A stretch of 64,000 bases of DNA from Ancylobacter novellus (GTDB lineage: Bacteria > Pseudomonadota > Alphaproteobacteria > Rhizobiales > Methylopilaceae). The notes beneath the pieces were generated by a model. That model did not search any database and was not told where the DNA came from. It saw nothing but the letters and a program-made list of their open reading frames with translations. Each line of letters opens with the position of its first letter. Position 1 is the first letter of the stretch. The position numbers were made by a program, and so were the translations under genes. Location of the stretch: NCBI GenBank assembly GCA_003241695.1, contig QFPN01000003.1:414857-478856 (forward strand), read 5' to 3'. This document shows, one piece after another, positions 55,452 through 64,000 of the stretch.

Positions 55452-56651
55452 ATGACCCTCGCCCCGCTGCGCCGTCCCATCTCCATGCTTCGCGCATTCA
55501 TCGACGGCGGCGCTGCGGGCGGGCTCGTGCTGATGGCGGCGGCGGCCGCAGCTCTCGTCGTGGCGAACTCGCCGCTCGGGCCCGCCTATGAGGCCGCGCT
55601 CCACGCCTATCTCGGACCCTTGAGCGTCTCGCATTGGATCAATGACGGCCTGATGGCGGTGTTCTTCCTGCTCGTCGGTCTCGAGATCAAGCGCGAGATG
55701 CTGGACGGTCAGCTCTCGACGTGGTCGCGCCGGATCTTGCCCGGCGTCGCTGCGCTCGGCGGAATGGTCGCGCCGGCGCTGATCTATGCCGCGCTCAACT
55801 GGAACGATCCGCAGACGCTACGGGGCTGGGCGATCCCAGCCGCAACCGACATCGCCTTCGCGCTCGGCGTGCTGTCTCTGCTCGGCGACCGGGTGCCGAC
55901 CTCGCTCAAGATCTTCTTGACCGCGCTCGCGATCATCGACGACCTTGGCGCGGTGGTGATCATCGCGCTGTTCTACACCGCCGACCTCTCGACCTTGGAC
56001 CTCGCCGGCGCCGCGGCGGTCATCGCCCTGCTGGTCGTTTTGAACCGGCGCGGGGTCATGTCGCTCACGCCTTATCTGCTGCTCGGCGCCGTGCTCTGGG
56101 TGCTGGTGCTGCGCTCGGGCGTCCACGCCACGCTCGCCGGCGTAGCGCTCGCGCTGACCATCCCGCTGAAGCCGACGCCCGGCGAGGTCGACGACATGGA
56201 CCAGTCACCGCTTCACCGGCTCGAGCATGCGCTCCACGGCTTCGTGCCCTTCGTGGTGATCCCGATCTTCGGCTTCGCCAATGCGGGCGTGTCCTTCGCG
56301 GGCATGACGGTCGACGCGCTGACCGACCGCCTGACTCTCGGCGTCGCGCTCGGGCTGCTGCTCGGCAAGTTCGTCGGCGTGTTCGGAAGCGCGGCGCTCG
56401 TCATCCGTCTGGGCTTCGCGGACCTTCCCGCGCGGGCGAGCTGGCCGCAGCTCCTCGGCGTGTCGATGCTGTGCGGCATCGGCTTCACCATGAGCCTTTT
56501 CATAAGCCTGCTGGCCTTCGCAGACGACGTCGACCTCCAGAACGAGGTGAAGGTCGGCATCCTGCTGGGGTCGCTGGCCGCCGGATTGATCGGGTGGCTG
56601 ATCCTGCGGTTCGTCAAGCCCGAACTCGCGCCGAAGCCGCAACCTGCCTGA
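55452..56651 (+). CDS. nhaA: Na+/H+ antiporter NhaA
   Basis: A 399-residue 12-helix antiporter. It has SHWINDGLMAVFFLLVGLEIKREMLDGQLS near the N-terminus, the substrate-site Asp pair in IPAATDIAFALGVL and ALAIIDDLGAVVIIALFYT, and C-terminal GFTMSLFISLLAF. GGAG lies 5 bases before the ATG. It exports Na+ (or Li+) in exchange for two H+. The 84-bp leader includes a CCCC/GGGG hairpin at 55401-55413. Confidence 0.96.
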   Translation: MTLAPLRRPISMLRAFIDGGAAGGLVLMAAAAAALVVANSPLGPAYEAALHAYLGPLSVSHWINDGLMAVFFLLVGLEIKREMLDGQLSTWSRRILPGVAALGGMVAPALIYAALNWNDPQTLRGWAIPAATDIAFALGVLSLLGDRVPTSLKIFLTALAIIDDLGAVVIIALFYTADLSTLDLAGAAAVIALLVVLNRRGVMSLTPYLLLGAVLWVLVLRSGVHATLAGVALALTIPLKPTPGEVDDMDQSPLHRLEHALHGFVPFVVIPIFGFANAGVSFAGMTVDALTDRLTLGVALGLLLGKFVGVFGSAALVIRLGFADLPARASWPQLLGVSMLCGIGFTMSLFISLLAFADDVDLQNEVKVGILLGSLAAGLIGWLILRFVKPELAPKPQPA

Positions 56652-56708
56652 GCCCAAGCCGTTGAGGATGAACGCAGGCGGGCGGGCCGGACGCCACGGA
56701 GCAGGACT

Positions 56709-57995
56709 TTGACCTCACGTCTCGGCTGGCTGCTCTCCGTCCTCACGCGGCGGATCTGGTTCCGCGCGAGCCTGTTCTCGCTCGGCGCGGTCGCGACCGC
56801 GCTGCTGGCGATCCTGGCGAGCCCTTACATACCCGCGCATCTGCCGACCAAGATCGGCGCCGACGCGGTCGACAACATCCTCGGCATCATCGCCTCCAGT
56901 ATGCTGGCGGTGACGACGTTTTCGCTCAACATCATGGTCTCGGCCTATTCGGCCGCCACCAGCAACGTCACGCCGCGGGCCACCAAGCTCGTAATGGAGG
57001 ACTCCACCTCCCAGAACGTGCTCGCGACCTTTCTCGGGTCGTTCCTGTTCAGCCTCGTCGGCATCGTCGCGCTCAGCACCGGCGCCTATGGCGACCGTGG
57101 ACGCGTCGTCCTCTTCGTGGTGACGATCGCCGTCATCGTCCTCGTCGTGATCACGCTGCTCAGGTGGATCGACCACCTGTCGAAGCTCGGCCGCGTCACC
57201 GAGACCACCGCGCGGGTCGAGAAGGTCGCGGCCGACGCGATGCGGGCGCGCCGTGAGCAGCCCTTCATGGGCGGCATGCGCTTCGACGGCACCGCCAGGC
57301 CGCCGGCCTCGGCGCGGGCCGTCCACGCCCAGTCGATCGGCTATGTCCAGCACATCGACGTCGCCGCCCTTTCGAAGATCGCGGACGCCGACGACGGCGA
57401 GATCTACGTCATGGCCATCCCCGGCAAGCTCGTCGATCCTGTGACGCCGCTCGCCTTCGCGCATGGACTTTGCGGCGACGACCTCGACGATCGCGTCCGC
57501 GGCTGCTTCACGATCGGCGAGGTGCGCTCGTTCGACCAGGATCCGCGCTTCGGCGCCTGCGTCCTCTCCGAGATCGCCTCGCGAGCGCTCTCGCCCGGCA
57601 TCAACGACCCCGGCACCGCCATCGATGTGATCGGCCGGGCGGTGCGGGTCCTGGCGATCTGGGCCGAGCCGCGGGATCCGGAGACGATCGACGAGCCCGC
57701 GTTTCCCCGCGTTCACGTGCCGCCGATCGAGCCCGACGATTTGTTCGAGGACATCTTCACAGGGATCGCGCGCGACGGCGCGGGCGTCGTCGAGATCGGA
57801 GTGCGCCTTCAGAATGCGTTCGCCACGCTCGCGCGGCTGGGCGACGGCCGCTACGCGCAAGCCGCACGGCGGCATTCGACCCTCGCCTTCGAACGGGCCG
57901 AGGCGGTGCTCGTCATCGAGGACGACAAGCGACGGCTGCGCGAGGCCGCCGCGCATGTGACGGTGGCATCGGCCAAGTCTTCAGTGCACGGCTAG
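56709..57995 (+). CDS. DUF2254 membrane protein
   Basis: A 428-residue protein with four N-terminal helices (about 15-38, 58-85, 103-125, 133-152) that contain the family block ILGIIASSMLAVTTFSLNIMVSAYSAATSNVTPRATKLVMED. A large cytoplasmic part (about 160-420) with SPGINDPGTAIDVIGR follows. The start is TTG at 56709, with GGAG and AGGA upstream; no better codon is near. It is 57 bp from nhaA on the same strand and overlaps the convergent SulP gene by 15 bp. Function unknown. Confidence 0.88.
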   Translation: MTSRLGWLLSVLTRRIWFRASLFSLGAVATALLAILASPYIPAHLPTKIGADAVDNILGIIASSMLAVTTFSLNIMVSAYSAATSNVTPRATKLVMEDSTSQNVLATFLGSFLFSLVGIVALSTGAYGDRGRVVLFVVTIAVIVLVVITLLRWIDHLSKLGRVTETTARVEKVAADAMRARREQPFMGGMRFDGTARPPASARAVHAQSIGYVQHIDVAALSKIADADDGEIYVMAIPGKLVDPVTPLAFAHGLCGDDLDDRVRGCFTIGEVRSFDQDPRFGACVLSEIASRALSPGINDPGTAIDVIGRAVRVLAIWAEPRDPETIDEPAFPRVHVPPIEPDDLFEDIFTGIARDGAGVVEIGVRLQNAFATLARLGDGRYAQAARRHSTLAFERAEAVLVIEDDKRRLREAAAHVTVASAKSSVHG

Positions 57996-59465
57996 CGGAT
58001 CCACCGCCCCCGGCTTGTCGTGGACACCGAGCCTGTCGACGATCGTGGCGCTGGCCTGGTTGAGCCCGACCACATCGACCGCGGCTCCGAGGCGGCGGAA
58101 CTTCATCACCACCGCGTCGAGCGCCGCGACCCCCGTCAGGTCCCACACGTGAGCGCGCGTCACGTCGATCCGCACGCGCTTCACGTCGGGTGCGAAGTCG
58201 AAGGCGTCGACGAAAGCCCCGGCCGAGCCGAAGAACACTTGTCCCTCGACCTCGTAGGCCTGCTCGGCTCCGTCCTCTGACGCGCTCGGCCGCACGGTGA
58301 AAGAGTGCGAGACCTTCCACGCGAAGAACGCCGCCGACAGAACCACGCCCGTCAGCACGCCGATGGCGAGGTTGTGGGTCGAGATGGTGGCGACTGTCGT
58401 CGCCAGCATCACGACGCTGGACTGCCAAGGGTGGGTTCTGAGGTTTCCGATCGACGCCCAGCTGAACGTGCCGATCGAGACCATGATCATCACCGCGACC
58501 AGAGCCGGCATCGGGATGATCCGCACCCAATCTCCTAGCACCAAGATCAGGAACAGCAAGAAGAAGCCTGCCACGAAGGTCGAGAGCCGGCCGCGCCCGC
58601 CGGACTTCACGTTGATCACCGACTGGCCGATCATCGCGCAGCCGGCCATCCCGCCGAAGAAGCCCGTGACGAAGTTGGCGATCCCCTGACCGACGCATTC
58701 GCGGTTCTTGTCGCTGCGCGTGTCGGTCATCTGATCGACGATCGAGGCCGTCATCAGGGACTCGAGCAGGCCGACGGCCGCCACCGCCGCCGAGTACGGC
58801 AGGATGATCCGCAGGGTCTCGAGCGTGAGGGGAACGTCGGGCAGGAGGAAGACCGGCAGCGTCGAGGGCAGTTCGCCCATATCGCCGACCGTGCGCAGGT
58901 CGAGGTGGAACAACATCGACACCGCGGTCAGGACCAGGATGCAGACGAGCGGCGACGGTACGGCGGTCGTGAGACGCGGCAGCAGGTAGATGATCGCGAG
59001 TCCCGCCGCGACCATCACGTAGGTCAGCCACGGCACGTTGGTCAGCTCGGGGAGCTGCGCCATGAAGATCAGGATGGCGAGCGCGTTCACGAAGCCGGTC
59101 ATCACCGAGTGGGACACGAAGCGCATCAGCACGCCGAGCCTGAGCAGGCCCGCGAGCACCTGCAGGATCCCCGCAAGCACGGTGGCGGCGAGCAGGTACT
59201 GCAACCCGTGCTCGCGCACGAGCGTGATCATCAGCACGGCGGTCGCGGCGGTTGCGGCCGAGATCATGCCGGGCCGGCCGCCGACGAAGGCGATCAGGCA
59301 GGCGATGGAGAACGAAGCGTATAGGCCGACCTTCGGGTCTACGCCCGCGATGATCGAGAAGGCGATAGCCTCAGGAATGAGGGCAAGGGCGACCACGATC
59401 CCGGCCAGCACGTCCCCGCGGACGTTGCCGAACCAGTCGCATCGCACCCTTTCAGGGGTGGTCAT
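57981..59465 (-). CDS. SulP family anion transporter with STAS domain
   Basis: A 494-residue transporter. The membrane part has DVLAGIVVALALIPEAIAFSIIAGVDPKVGLYASF, RFVSHSVMTGFVNALAILIFMAQL, and NRECVGQGIANFVTGFFGGMAGCAMIGQSVINVKSGGRGRLSTF, typical of the bicarbonate/sulfate SulP group. A C-terminal STAS domain (about 385-480) has RIDVTRAHVWDLTGVAALDAVVMKF. ATG at 59465. No carbonic anhydrase or cys gene is adjacent, so the anion is unknown. Confidence 0.93.
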   Translation of the reverse strand: MTTPERVRCDWFGNVRGDVLAGIVVALALIPEAIAFSIIAGVDPKVGLYASFSIACLIAFVGGRPGMISAATAATAVLMITLVREHGLQYLLAATVLAGILQVLAGLLRLGVLMRFVSHSVMTGFVNALAILIFMAQLPELTNVPWLTYVMVAAGLAIIYLLPRLTTAVPSPLVCILVLTAVSMLFHLDLRTVGDMGELPSTLPVFLLPDVPLTLETLRIILPYSAAVAAVGLLESLMTASIVDQMTDTRSDKNRECVGQGIANFVTGFFGGMAGCAMIGQSVINVKSGGRGRLSTFVAGFFLLFLILVLGDWVRIIPMPALVAVMIMVSIGTFSWASIGNLRTHPWQSSVVMLATTVATISTHNLAIGVLTGVVLSAAFFAWKVSHSFTVRPSASEDGAEQAYEVEGQVFFGSAGAFVDAFDFAPDVKRVRIDVTRAHVWDLTGVAALDAVVMKFRRLGAAVDVVGLNQASATIVDRLGVHDKPGAVDPLAVH

Positions 59466-59752
59466 GTGGGATTCCGGATCGAAGGGAGCGCGCCCGCGCC
59501 GCGTTGCGGCGTGAGATCTGTGCACTCGGGCGCGTGAGGTAACCCGGGGATAGGCGCCGGGATGAGCCACCCGGTCGATGCCGGGTCCGTCGAACGGAAC
59601 TGATAGCGCCACACACGAGCTGGCGCCGCAAGAGGAAAATGATGCGCTGCGGCATCGCGACCGAAAATGTCGACGCCGGAGAATTCAGCTATCGGCTTCG
59701 GTCGTCTTTGCATCAGAACGCGCGACCGCCTGCGGGCGGCGGCGCAGGGAAC

Positions 59753-60037
59753 TCACCGAACCCGGATCGACAGCCCCGGACGCGGAGCGCGGTTCCAGCG
59801 GCGATCGCGGTAGACGCGACGATCCCTGTAGACCGGACGGTCGCAGACGCGGGTCTTGGTCACGCGGACCGTGCCATTTGGCCGACGTACGCGTTTGGTC
59901 ACCAATCGGCAGGCGACGTTCTCGGTCAGCGAGGGCGCGGCAAGGCTCTGGACGGGCAAGGGCGCGGCGCCCGCCGCAGCGGAAGCGGCGAGGCCAAGCC
60001 CGACGGCGCACGCGCCGGAAAGCAGGAACGTCCTCAT
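59753..60037 (-). CDS. Small secreted basic protein
   Basis: A 94-residue protein with signal peptide (about 1-25, RTFLLSGACAVGLGLAASAAAGAAP). The mature part is short and Arg-rich, with TENVACRLVTKRVRRPNGTVRVTKTRVCDRP (two Cys) and a tandem YRDRRVYRDRRW. AAGGAG lies 8 bases before the ATG, a strong site. The YRDRR-type tail is common in small secreted proteins of Hyphomicrobiales of unknown role. Confidence 0.65.
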   Translation of the reverse strand: MRTFLLSGACAVGLGLAASAAAGAAPLPVQSLAAPSLTENVACRLVTKRVRRPNGTVRVTKTRVCDRPVYRDRRVYRDRRWNRAPRPGLSIRVR

Positions 60038-60604
60038 TACGGTGTCTCCTTGGTTATCTGGGTTCATGCCTGCAGCGGCGCGAACCTTGCGTCCACCCGG
60101 TCAATCCGGCGGACGCGGGATGGTCGGCCGCCCCACTTGATGCAGGAGCCGATGACGACGGCGTTGCCGTCTTGGACAACCGAACGTCGTCCGATTTGTT
60201 CGCTGCGGAGCGGCCACAACTTTTTGATGAGGCGCTGTAAGCAAGGAACGCGGCCTCAGCTCCGACGCTGGGTGCCAAAAGACTCTGCGCTTTATGGCCG
60301 ACGTGGCGGCAAAACTGTCAGCCGCGCCGAACTATAGGATGCGACGCGCCATCACCCGCCATTGGAAGGGTGTCCAATAGCAGACATTTCCTAGACTTCT
60401 TAGGGAGTTCCGTCATTTGCGTCGAAAAATAACGGATTAATGCAGGCCTTCGGTGAGGTGGGTGCAAGCGAACACCCTCAGGCTTTCCCGCAAATAAGCG
60501 CGGTCGTCGCCATTGCTGCGAACGCTTCCGGCGGAAGTGGCGTAGTCGACTCGCGCTCTCGAACTCGAACTCGGTCTTAACCGGGGCCGGCGATCCTCGC
60601 ATGG
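60038..60604. other. Intergenic region without a recognised gene
   Basis: About 570 bases between the small secreted protein and the DNA ligase. Open frames on both strands have poor coding character. It must hold the promoters of both genes; none is obvious. Confidence 0.5.
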
Positions 60605-61540
60605 ATGGCCAGGAACCCGCGTCGACCGCGGGAGATCAAGCGGTCGACCGAGGCAGCCGACGCCGCGGTCGTGAGCCGTCCCGTCGTTCGTCGCCACGAC
60701 CCGCGGCAGGCCGAGCTCTTCCGCACCGAGTTCATCCCGCCCTGCAAGCCGACGCTCGTCACGGACCCGCCCACGGCCAAGGGCTGGGCCTTCGAGATCA
60801 AGCACGACGGCTACCGCATGCAGGCGCACGTGAACGCCGGGACGGTCCGGCTCTTCACGAAGTCCGGCTTAGACTGGGCCGAGCGCGTGCCGAAGATCCG
60901 ATCTACGCTCGAGCGCCTGCCCGTCGAGGCCGCGGTGATCGACGCGGAAGCCGTGATGGTCGGCGAGGACGGAATCTCGGACTTCTTCGCCCTGCACTCG
61001 GCGCTGGCCAAGAAGCGCGCCCCTCACGCCTTCCTCTACGCGTTCGACCTGCTTCACCTCGACGGCCAGGACCTTCGGGAGCTGCCACTCGACGAGCGGC
61101 GCCTGCTGCTAGAGGACCTACTGCTGAGGGCGGGCGAACCGGAGGCGATCCGGTTCTCGGAGAACGTCGACGGCGACCCCGGCGACGTCGTCGCCGCGGC
61201 TTGCCGGATGGGACTGGAGGGCGTCGTCGCCAAGCGCCAGGACGCCCACTATCGTTCGGGTCCTAGCAAGAGCTGGTTGAAGGTGAAGTGCACGCAGGTC
61301 GGCACGTTCGGCGTAACCGCCTACCTGCCGGGTTCGCGGTCGCTCGACCTCGCCGAGCTGAAGGACGGCGACCTGGTCTCGGTCGGCTCGGTCGGGGCAG
61401 GTCTCAGCGAGCGCGCCGCGGACGTGATCAGGGCGCGGATAGCGGCCGAGGGCTTCGCGCTGGTCAAGGTCGAGTGCCGCGGCCGGACGCCCTCGGGGAA
61501 CCTCAGGCATCCGGCCTTGAAAGGCGTCGCGTCGGGCTAA
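60605..61540 (+). CDS. ATP-dependent DNA ligase (LigC/LigD ligase-domain type)
   Basis: A 311-residue ligase. Motif I is FEIKHDGYRM with adenylated Lys66; motif III is FLYAFDLLHLDGQDL; motif IV is EGVVAKRQDAHYRSG and motif V is SWLKVK. A C-terminal OB-fold follows (LVSVGSVGAGLSERAADVI... to ALKGV). It lacks the polymerase and phosphoesterase domains of full LigD, and no ku gene is in the window. Such stand-alone ligases can act in alternative end-joining or base-excision repair in bacteria. Confidence 0.88.
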   Translation: MARNPRRPREIKRSTEAADAAVVSRPVVRRHDPRQAELFRTEFIPPCKPTLVTDPPTAKGWAFEIKHDGYRMQAHVNAGTVRLFTKSGLDWAERVPKIRSTLERLPVEAAVIDAEAVMVGEDGISDFFALHSALAKKRAPHAFLYAFDLLHLDGQDLRELPLDERRLLLEDLLLRAGEPEAIRFSENVDGDPGDVVAAACRMGLEGVVAKRQDAHYRSGPSKSWLKVKCTQVGTFGVTAYLPGSRSLDLAELKDGDLVSVGSVGAGLSERAADVIRARIAAEGFALVKVECRGRTPSGNLRHPALKGVASG

Positions 61541-61559
61541 GCGACCCGCGCGTCGACCT

Positions 61560-62429
61560 TCAGGCCGATGGCACGAGCTTGGCCGCAGCTTCCCGGTAGG
61601 TATGGAGGGGGCGACCAAGGATCGTGGTCAGCCTCTCGACGTCGCCCGGCACTGGGATCATGCCGTCGCTGACGTAACGCTCGGCCATCAGCCGCATCTC
61701 ATAGGCCTGCCACTTCGGCATGAACGTCGCCATGTTCTGCTCGAAGGCGCTGGGGTCGTCGCCGCCGTAAACGACGGGGCGGCCCAAGAGGTCAGACCAG
61801 ATCGCGGCCACGTCGGTGCCCGTCAGCGTGTCCGGGCCAACCAGGTTGATGGTCTCGATCGGCAGCTTGCCGGGCCCCCGGTCGCGCCGGATCAGCTCGA
61901 TGGCTGCGACCTCGGCGATGTCACGGGCGTCCACCATGGCGACGCCCTTGGCGCCGATCGGCATAGGGTAGACGCCGTGGTTCACGATGACGTCCCTGAC
62001 CATCACCTCGTTGTCGATGAAGTAGGACGGCCGCAGGATCGTGGCGCTGAAGCCCTCCTGCTCGAGCATCCGCTCCGCCCCGGACTTCACCGCGAAGTGC
62101 GGCACGTTCGCGAAGCGGTCGGCGTGGATCACCGAGAGGTAGACAACCCTTTCGACCCCTGCCTCGCGGGCGACGTTGAGCGTGATGATCGCCTGGGTGA
62201 ATTCATCGCCCGTGACGGCGTTCAGCAGGAACAGCGTGGTCACGCCGTCGAACGCCCGGCGCAGCGCTTCGATGTCGAGAAGGTCGCCCTGCGCGACTTC
62301 GACCTCCTTCGGGAAATCCGCCTTCAAAACGTCACGGGTGAGAACGCGCACGGCCGCGCCGCGCTTGACGAGCTGGTTGACGACATGGCGGCCGACGCGG
62401 CCGGTGGCGCCGGTGACGAGAATGGTCAT
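61560..62429 (-). CDS. NmrA-like NAD(P)-binding protein
   Basis: A 289-residue Rossmann-fold protein that starts MTILVTGATGRVGRHVVNQLV (dinucleotide motif GATGRVG). VRVLTRD, VAQGDLLDIEALRRAFDGVTTLFLLNAV and RVVYLSVIHAD fit the NmrA/atypical SDR group. The catalytic Tyr-Lys pair of classical SDRs is not seen. ATG at 62429. It is divergent from a LysR regulator, which likely controls it. Substrate unknown. Confidence 0.86.
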   Translation of the reverse strand: MTILVTGATGRVGRHVVNQLVKRGAAVRVLTRDVLKADFPKEVEVAQGDLLDIEALRRAFDGVTTLFLLNAVTGDEFTQAIITLNVAREAGVERVVYLSVIHADRFANVPHFAVKSGAERMLEQEGFSATILRPSYFIDNEVMVRDVIVNHGVYPMPIGAKGVAMVDARDIAEVAAIELIRRDRGPGKLPIETINLVGPDTLTGTDVAAIWSDLLGRPVVYGGDDPSAFEQNMATFMPKWQAYEMRLMAERYVSDGMIPVPGDVERLTTILGRPLHTYREAAAKLVPSA

Positions 62430-62482
62430 TGGGATCGCTCCTGTTCGGGTTGAGGACAGCCCGAAAGTGAGTGATCCACATT

Positions 62483-62496
62483 CGTCTCGATAGACG
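62483..62496. promoter_or_regulatory. Inverted repeat between NmrA-like and LysR genes
   Basis: CGTCT-CGAT-AGACG lies midway between the divergent starts. A T-N11-A spacing of the LysR type can be drawn through it (TCTCGATAGACGCTA). A likely binding site of the LysR protein. Confidence 0.4.
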
Positions 62497-62522
62497 CTAT
62501 ATCTGAACGGCATGTCTCACTG

Positions 62523-63425
62523 GTGGAACAGATGGATCTGCTTGCGCTCGCTGACTTCAACCTTGTCGCCCGACACGGCGGCTTCGGCAGGGCCGCCCGC
62601 GCGACGGGCCGCCCAAAGGCGACGCTCTCCCGCCGGGTCTCCGAGCTCGAGGCGAGCCTTGGCATCCGCCTGTTGGAACGCGGCGCGCGCACCCTGAAGC
62701 TGACCGAGGAGGGACGCGCGCTTTCCGATCGGACGGGCGCGTTGCTGACCGAGCTGGACGAGACCACGAGTGAGATCGCGTCCGGCGGCGCCCGTCCGCG
62801 GGGTCGCTTAAGGATTAGCGCCCCGCTGCTGTTCTCGCAGACCGCCATGGGCAAGCTCGCCGCAGGCTTCGCGCTCGAGCATCCGGACGTCCGGCTCGAG
62901 GTCGTGGCCGAGGACCGTCCCGTCGACATGGTCGAGGAGGGCTACGACCTGATCATCCGGGTCAATCCCCAACCGGACGCGAGCCTTGTCGGCCGTGCCT
63001 TCCTTCAGGACCGCATTGTGGCCGTTGCGCCCCTAGCGCTCGCGCGGCCATCGGACGGAAGCGCCGCCCCCGCCGTCGTGCGCGGCCCGATCCTGCAGGC
63101 CGAGGCCTGGACGCTTGTCACGTCGTCGGGATCGGCCATCATCGCCACCATGCCCATCTTAGGCCTGTCATCTCTGGTCATGGTGCGCGACGCCGTCCGA
63201 ATGGGCGTCGGGGCCGCTCGGCTTCCGCTGTCGCTCGTCGGGGCGGACCTAGCCTCGGGCCGTTTGGCGCACTGGGGCGACGTCGAGGGATCGGCGATCG
63301 CGCTGTGGGCGCTCTATCCCAGCCGACGCCTGCTCAGCGCCCGCGTCGCGGCATTCCTTGACCACCTTCGCAAGTCGTTCCCGAACGGCACGTCGGATGA
63401 GCTCGCGGCTCACGTCGGAAGCTGA
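62523..63425 (+). CDS. LysR family transcriptional regulator
   Basis: A 300-residue regulator. The HTH spans about 5-64: LLALADFNLVARHGGFGRAARATGRPKATLSRRVSELEASLGIRLLERG. The substrate-binding domain (about 90-290) has RGRLRISAPLLFSQTAMGKLAAGFALEHPDVRLEVVAEDRPVDMVEEGYDLIIRV. The start is GTG at 62523 or ATG three codons later. Divergent from the NmrA-like gene, its probable target. Confidence 0.92.
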   Translation: MEQMDLLALADFNLVARHGGFGRAARATGRPKATLSRRVSELEASLGIRLLERGARTLKLTEEGRALSDRTGALLTELDETTSEIASGGARPRGRLRISAPLLFSQTAMGKLAAGFALEHPDVRLEVVAEDRPVDMVEEGYDLIIRVNPQPDASLVGRAFLQDRIVAVAPLALARPSDGSAAPAVVRGPILQAEAWTLVTSSGSAIIATMPILGLSSLVMVRDAVRMGVGAARLPLSLVGADLASGRLAHWGDVEGSAIALWALYPSRRLLSARVAAFLDHLRKSFPNGTSDELAAHVGS

Positions 63426-63577
63426 CGGCTGCGCTCGACCAAGGGGATCCGTCCGGCCAAGGCATCTTCCCGAGACCGCGTCGCGCCGGGCTGAGCAACG
63501 GCGGAAACGAAAGCAGGGGATTGCCGCCTGCGCGTCAGGGTCGAGGTCGAGAGGAGAACCGATACAGGAGGCACACG

Positions 63578-63775
63578 ATGCAGGACGGCACGAAACCCGG
63601 ACCCGACGACGTCGAGATCGAACGTCACGAGTCTAGCGAGAGCCTGAAGAAGCCTGTGGATCCGGAAGCGCAGCTCGACGAGGTTGGTCTGCCCCCTGAG
63701 AAGTGGTCCTCCCTGAGGTATGGCTTTTGGCCATTTGGAGGACTGAACGATGCCGAGGAAGAGGCACGCACCTGA
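63578..63775 (+). pseudogene. Small acidic protein truncated by an IS3-family insertion
   Basis: A good ribosome site (AGGAG, 7 bases) precedes ATG. The first about 39 residues (MQDGTKPGPDDVEIERHESS... to about VGLP) are acidic and look native. From about 63697 the sequence is that of the IS element, and the frame runs on for 26 foreign residues before stopping inside the transposase gene. The original C-terminus is lost or lies beyond the element. Confidence 0.55.
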
Positions 63776-64000
63776 AGAGATCGTCGCGAAGCTGCGGCAG
63801 GTCGAGGTTCTGACGGCGCAGGGTCGGCCGGTCGCGGAAGCGATCCGGTCGATCGGGGTGACCGAAGTCACGTTCTATCGCTGGCGCACCGAGTATGGCG
63901 GCCTGAAAGGCGATCAGGTGAAGCGCCTGAAGGAGCTCGAGGCCGAGAACGCCCGGCTTCGGCGAGCGGTCTCGGACCTGACGCTGGACAAGATGATCCT
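63697..64000 (+). mobile_element. Left end of an IS3-family insertion sequence (cut by window edge)
   Basis: TGAGAAGTGGTCCTCC at 63697 has the TG start usual for IS3-family ends and lies 53 bp before a transposase orfA. The right end and the target duplication are outside the window, so the boundary is approximate. Confidence 0.65.
63750..64000 (+). CDS. IS3-family transposase OrfA, 3' end outside the window
   Basis: The visible 83 residues begin MPRKRHAPEEIVAKLRQVEV and continue with GRPVAEAIRSIGVTEVTFYRWRTEYGGLK, a helix-turn-helix. A leucine-zipper helix follows, VKRLKELEAENARLRRAVSDLTLDKMIL. This is the standard OrfA of the IS3 family, whose OrfB integrase would follow by programmed frameshift beyond the window. 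Confidence 0.93.
   Translation, partial: MPRKRHAPEEIVAKLRQVEVLTAQGRPVAEAIRSIGVTEVTFYRWRTEYGGLKGDQVKRLKELEAENARLRRAVSDLTLDKMI

Noticed and set aside
60318..60602. Minus-strand frame upstream of the ligase
   Set aside because: No ribosome site, no domain, composition like non-coding shadow frames.

Overview
The window comes from the chromosome of a high-GC alphaproteobacterium, most likely of the order Hyphomicrobiales (Rhizobiales). The evidence is gene order as much as single genes. The block pckA - chvI - chvG - hprK - PTS EIIA(Man) - HPr - ahcY, a divL-type pseudo-histidine kinase, a fused tsaE/amgK followed by murU, addB-addA, trpF-trpB-trpA-accD-folC, and lapA-ihfB-sppA-rpsA-cmk-aroA are all typical of that order. 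I cannot name the genus from the sequence alone.

Layout. Bases 1-12,700 hold the end of a motB-like gene, a CitMHS-like antiporter, a divergent aldo/keto reductase and TetR pair, pckA, a HugZ-like protein, the ChvI/ChvG two-component system, a regulatory (non-transporting) PTS branch, and a Tim44-like membrane protein. Bases 12,700-28,400 hold ahcY behind a striking palindrome, divL, tsaE-amgK and murU (tRNA modification and peptidoglycan sugar recycling), the AddAB recombination nuclease, thioredoxin, and a chemotaxis receptor gene broken by a frameshift. Bases 28,350-34,030 (minus strand) form a tryptophan/fatty-acid/folate operon. It is interrupted between trpB and trpA by a plus-strand DUF559 endonuclease-like gene that sits between two nearly identical 69-bp repeats. 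Bases 34,300-37,300 encode a sulfate ABC importer without its ATPase. Bases 37,400-45,300 hold a Tat-exported surface protein, then lapA, ihfB, sppA, rpsA, cmk, aroA and a TIGR02300 protein.

A tRNA-Ala(GGC) at 45,459 marks the start of an accessory region. It contains a serine recombinase with DUF2924 and DUF3489 partners, gene-poor decayed DNA with a remnant of an SRAP (YedK/HMCES) gene, and a GntR regulator with an orphan TTT-type binding protein divergent from a two-subunit aconitase X. A cluster of ion-related membrane proteins follows (DUF2062, a K+ channel with a zinc-ribbon tail, NhaA, DUF2254, SulP). The window ends with an ATP-dependent DNA ligase, a divergent NmrA/LysR pair, and the left end of an IS3-family element that cuts off a small gene.

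Several families of palindromic intergenic repeats are scattered through the window. The most interesting signal is the DUF559 gene packaged between such repeats inside the trp operon. It looks like a small repeat-associated mobile unit, with the gene's GTG start lying within one of the repeats.
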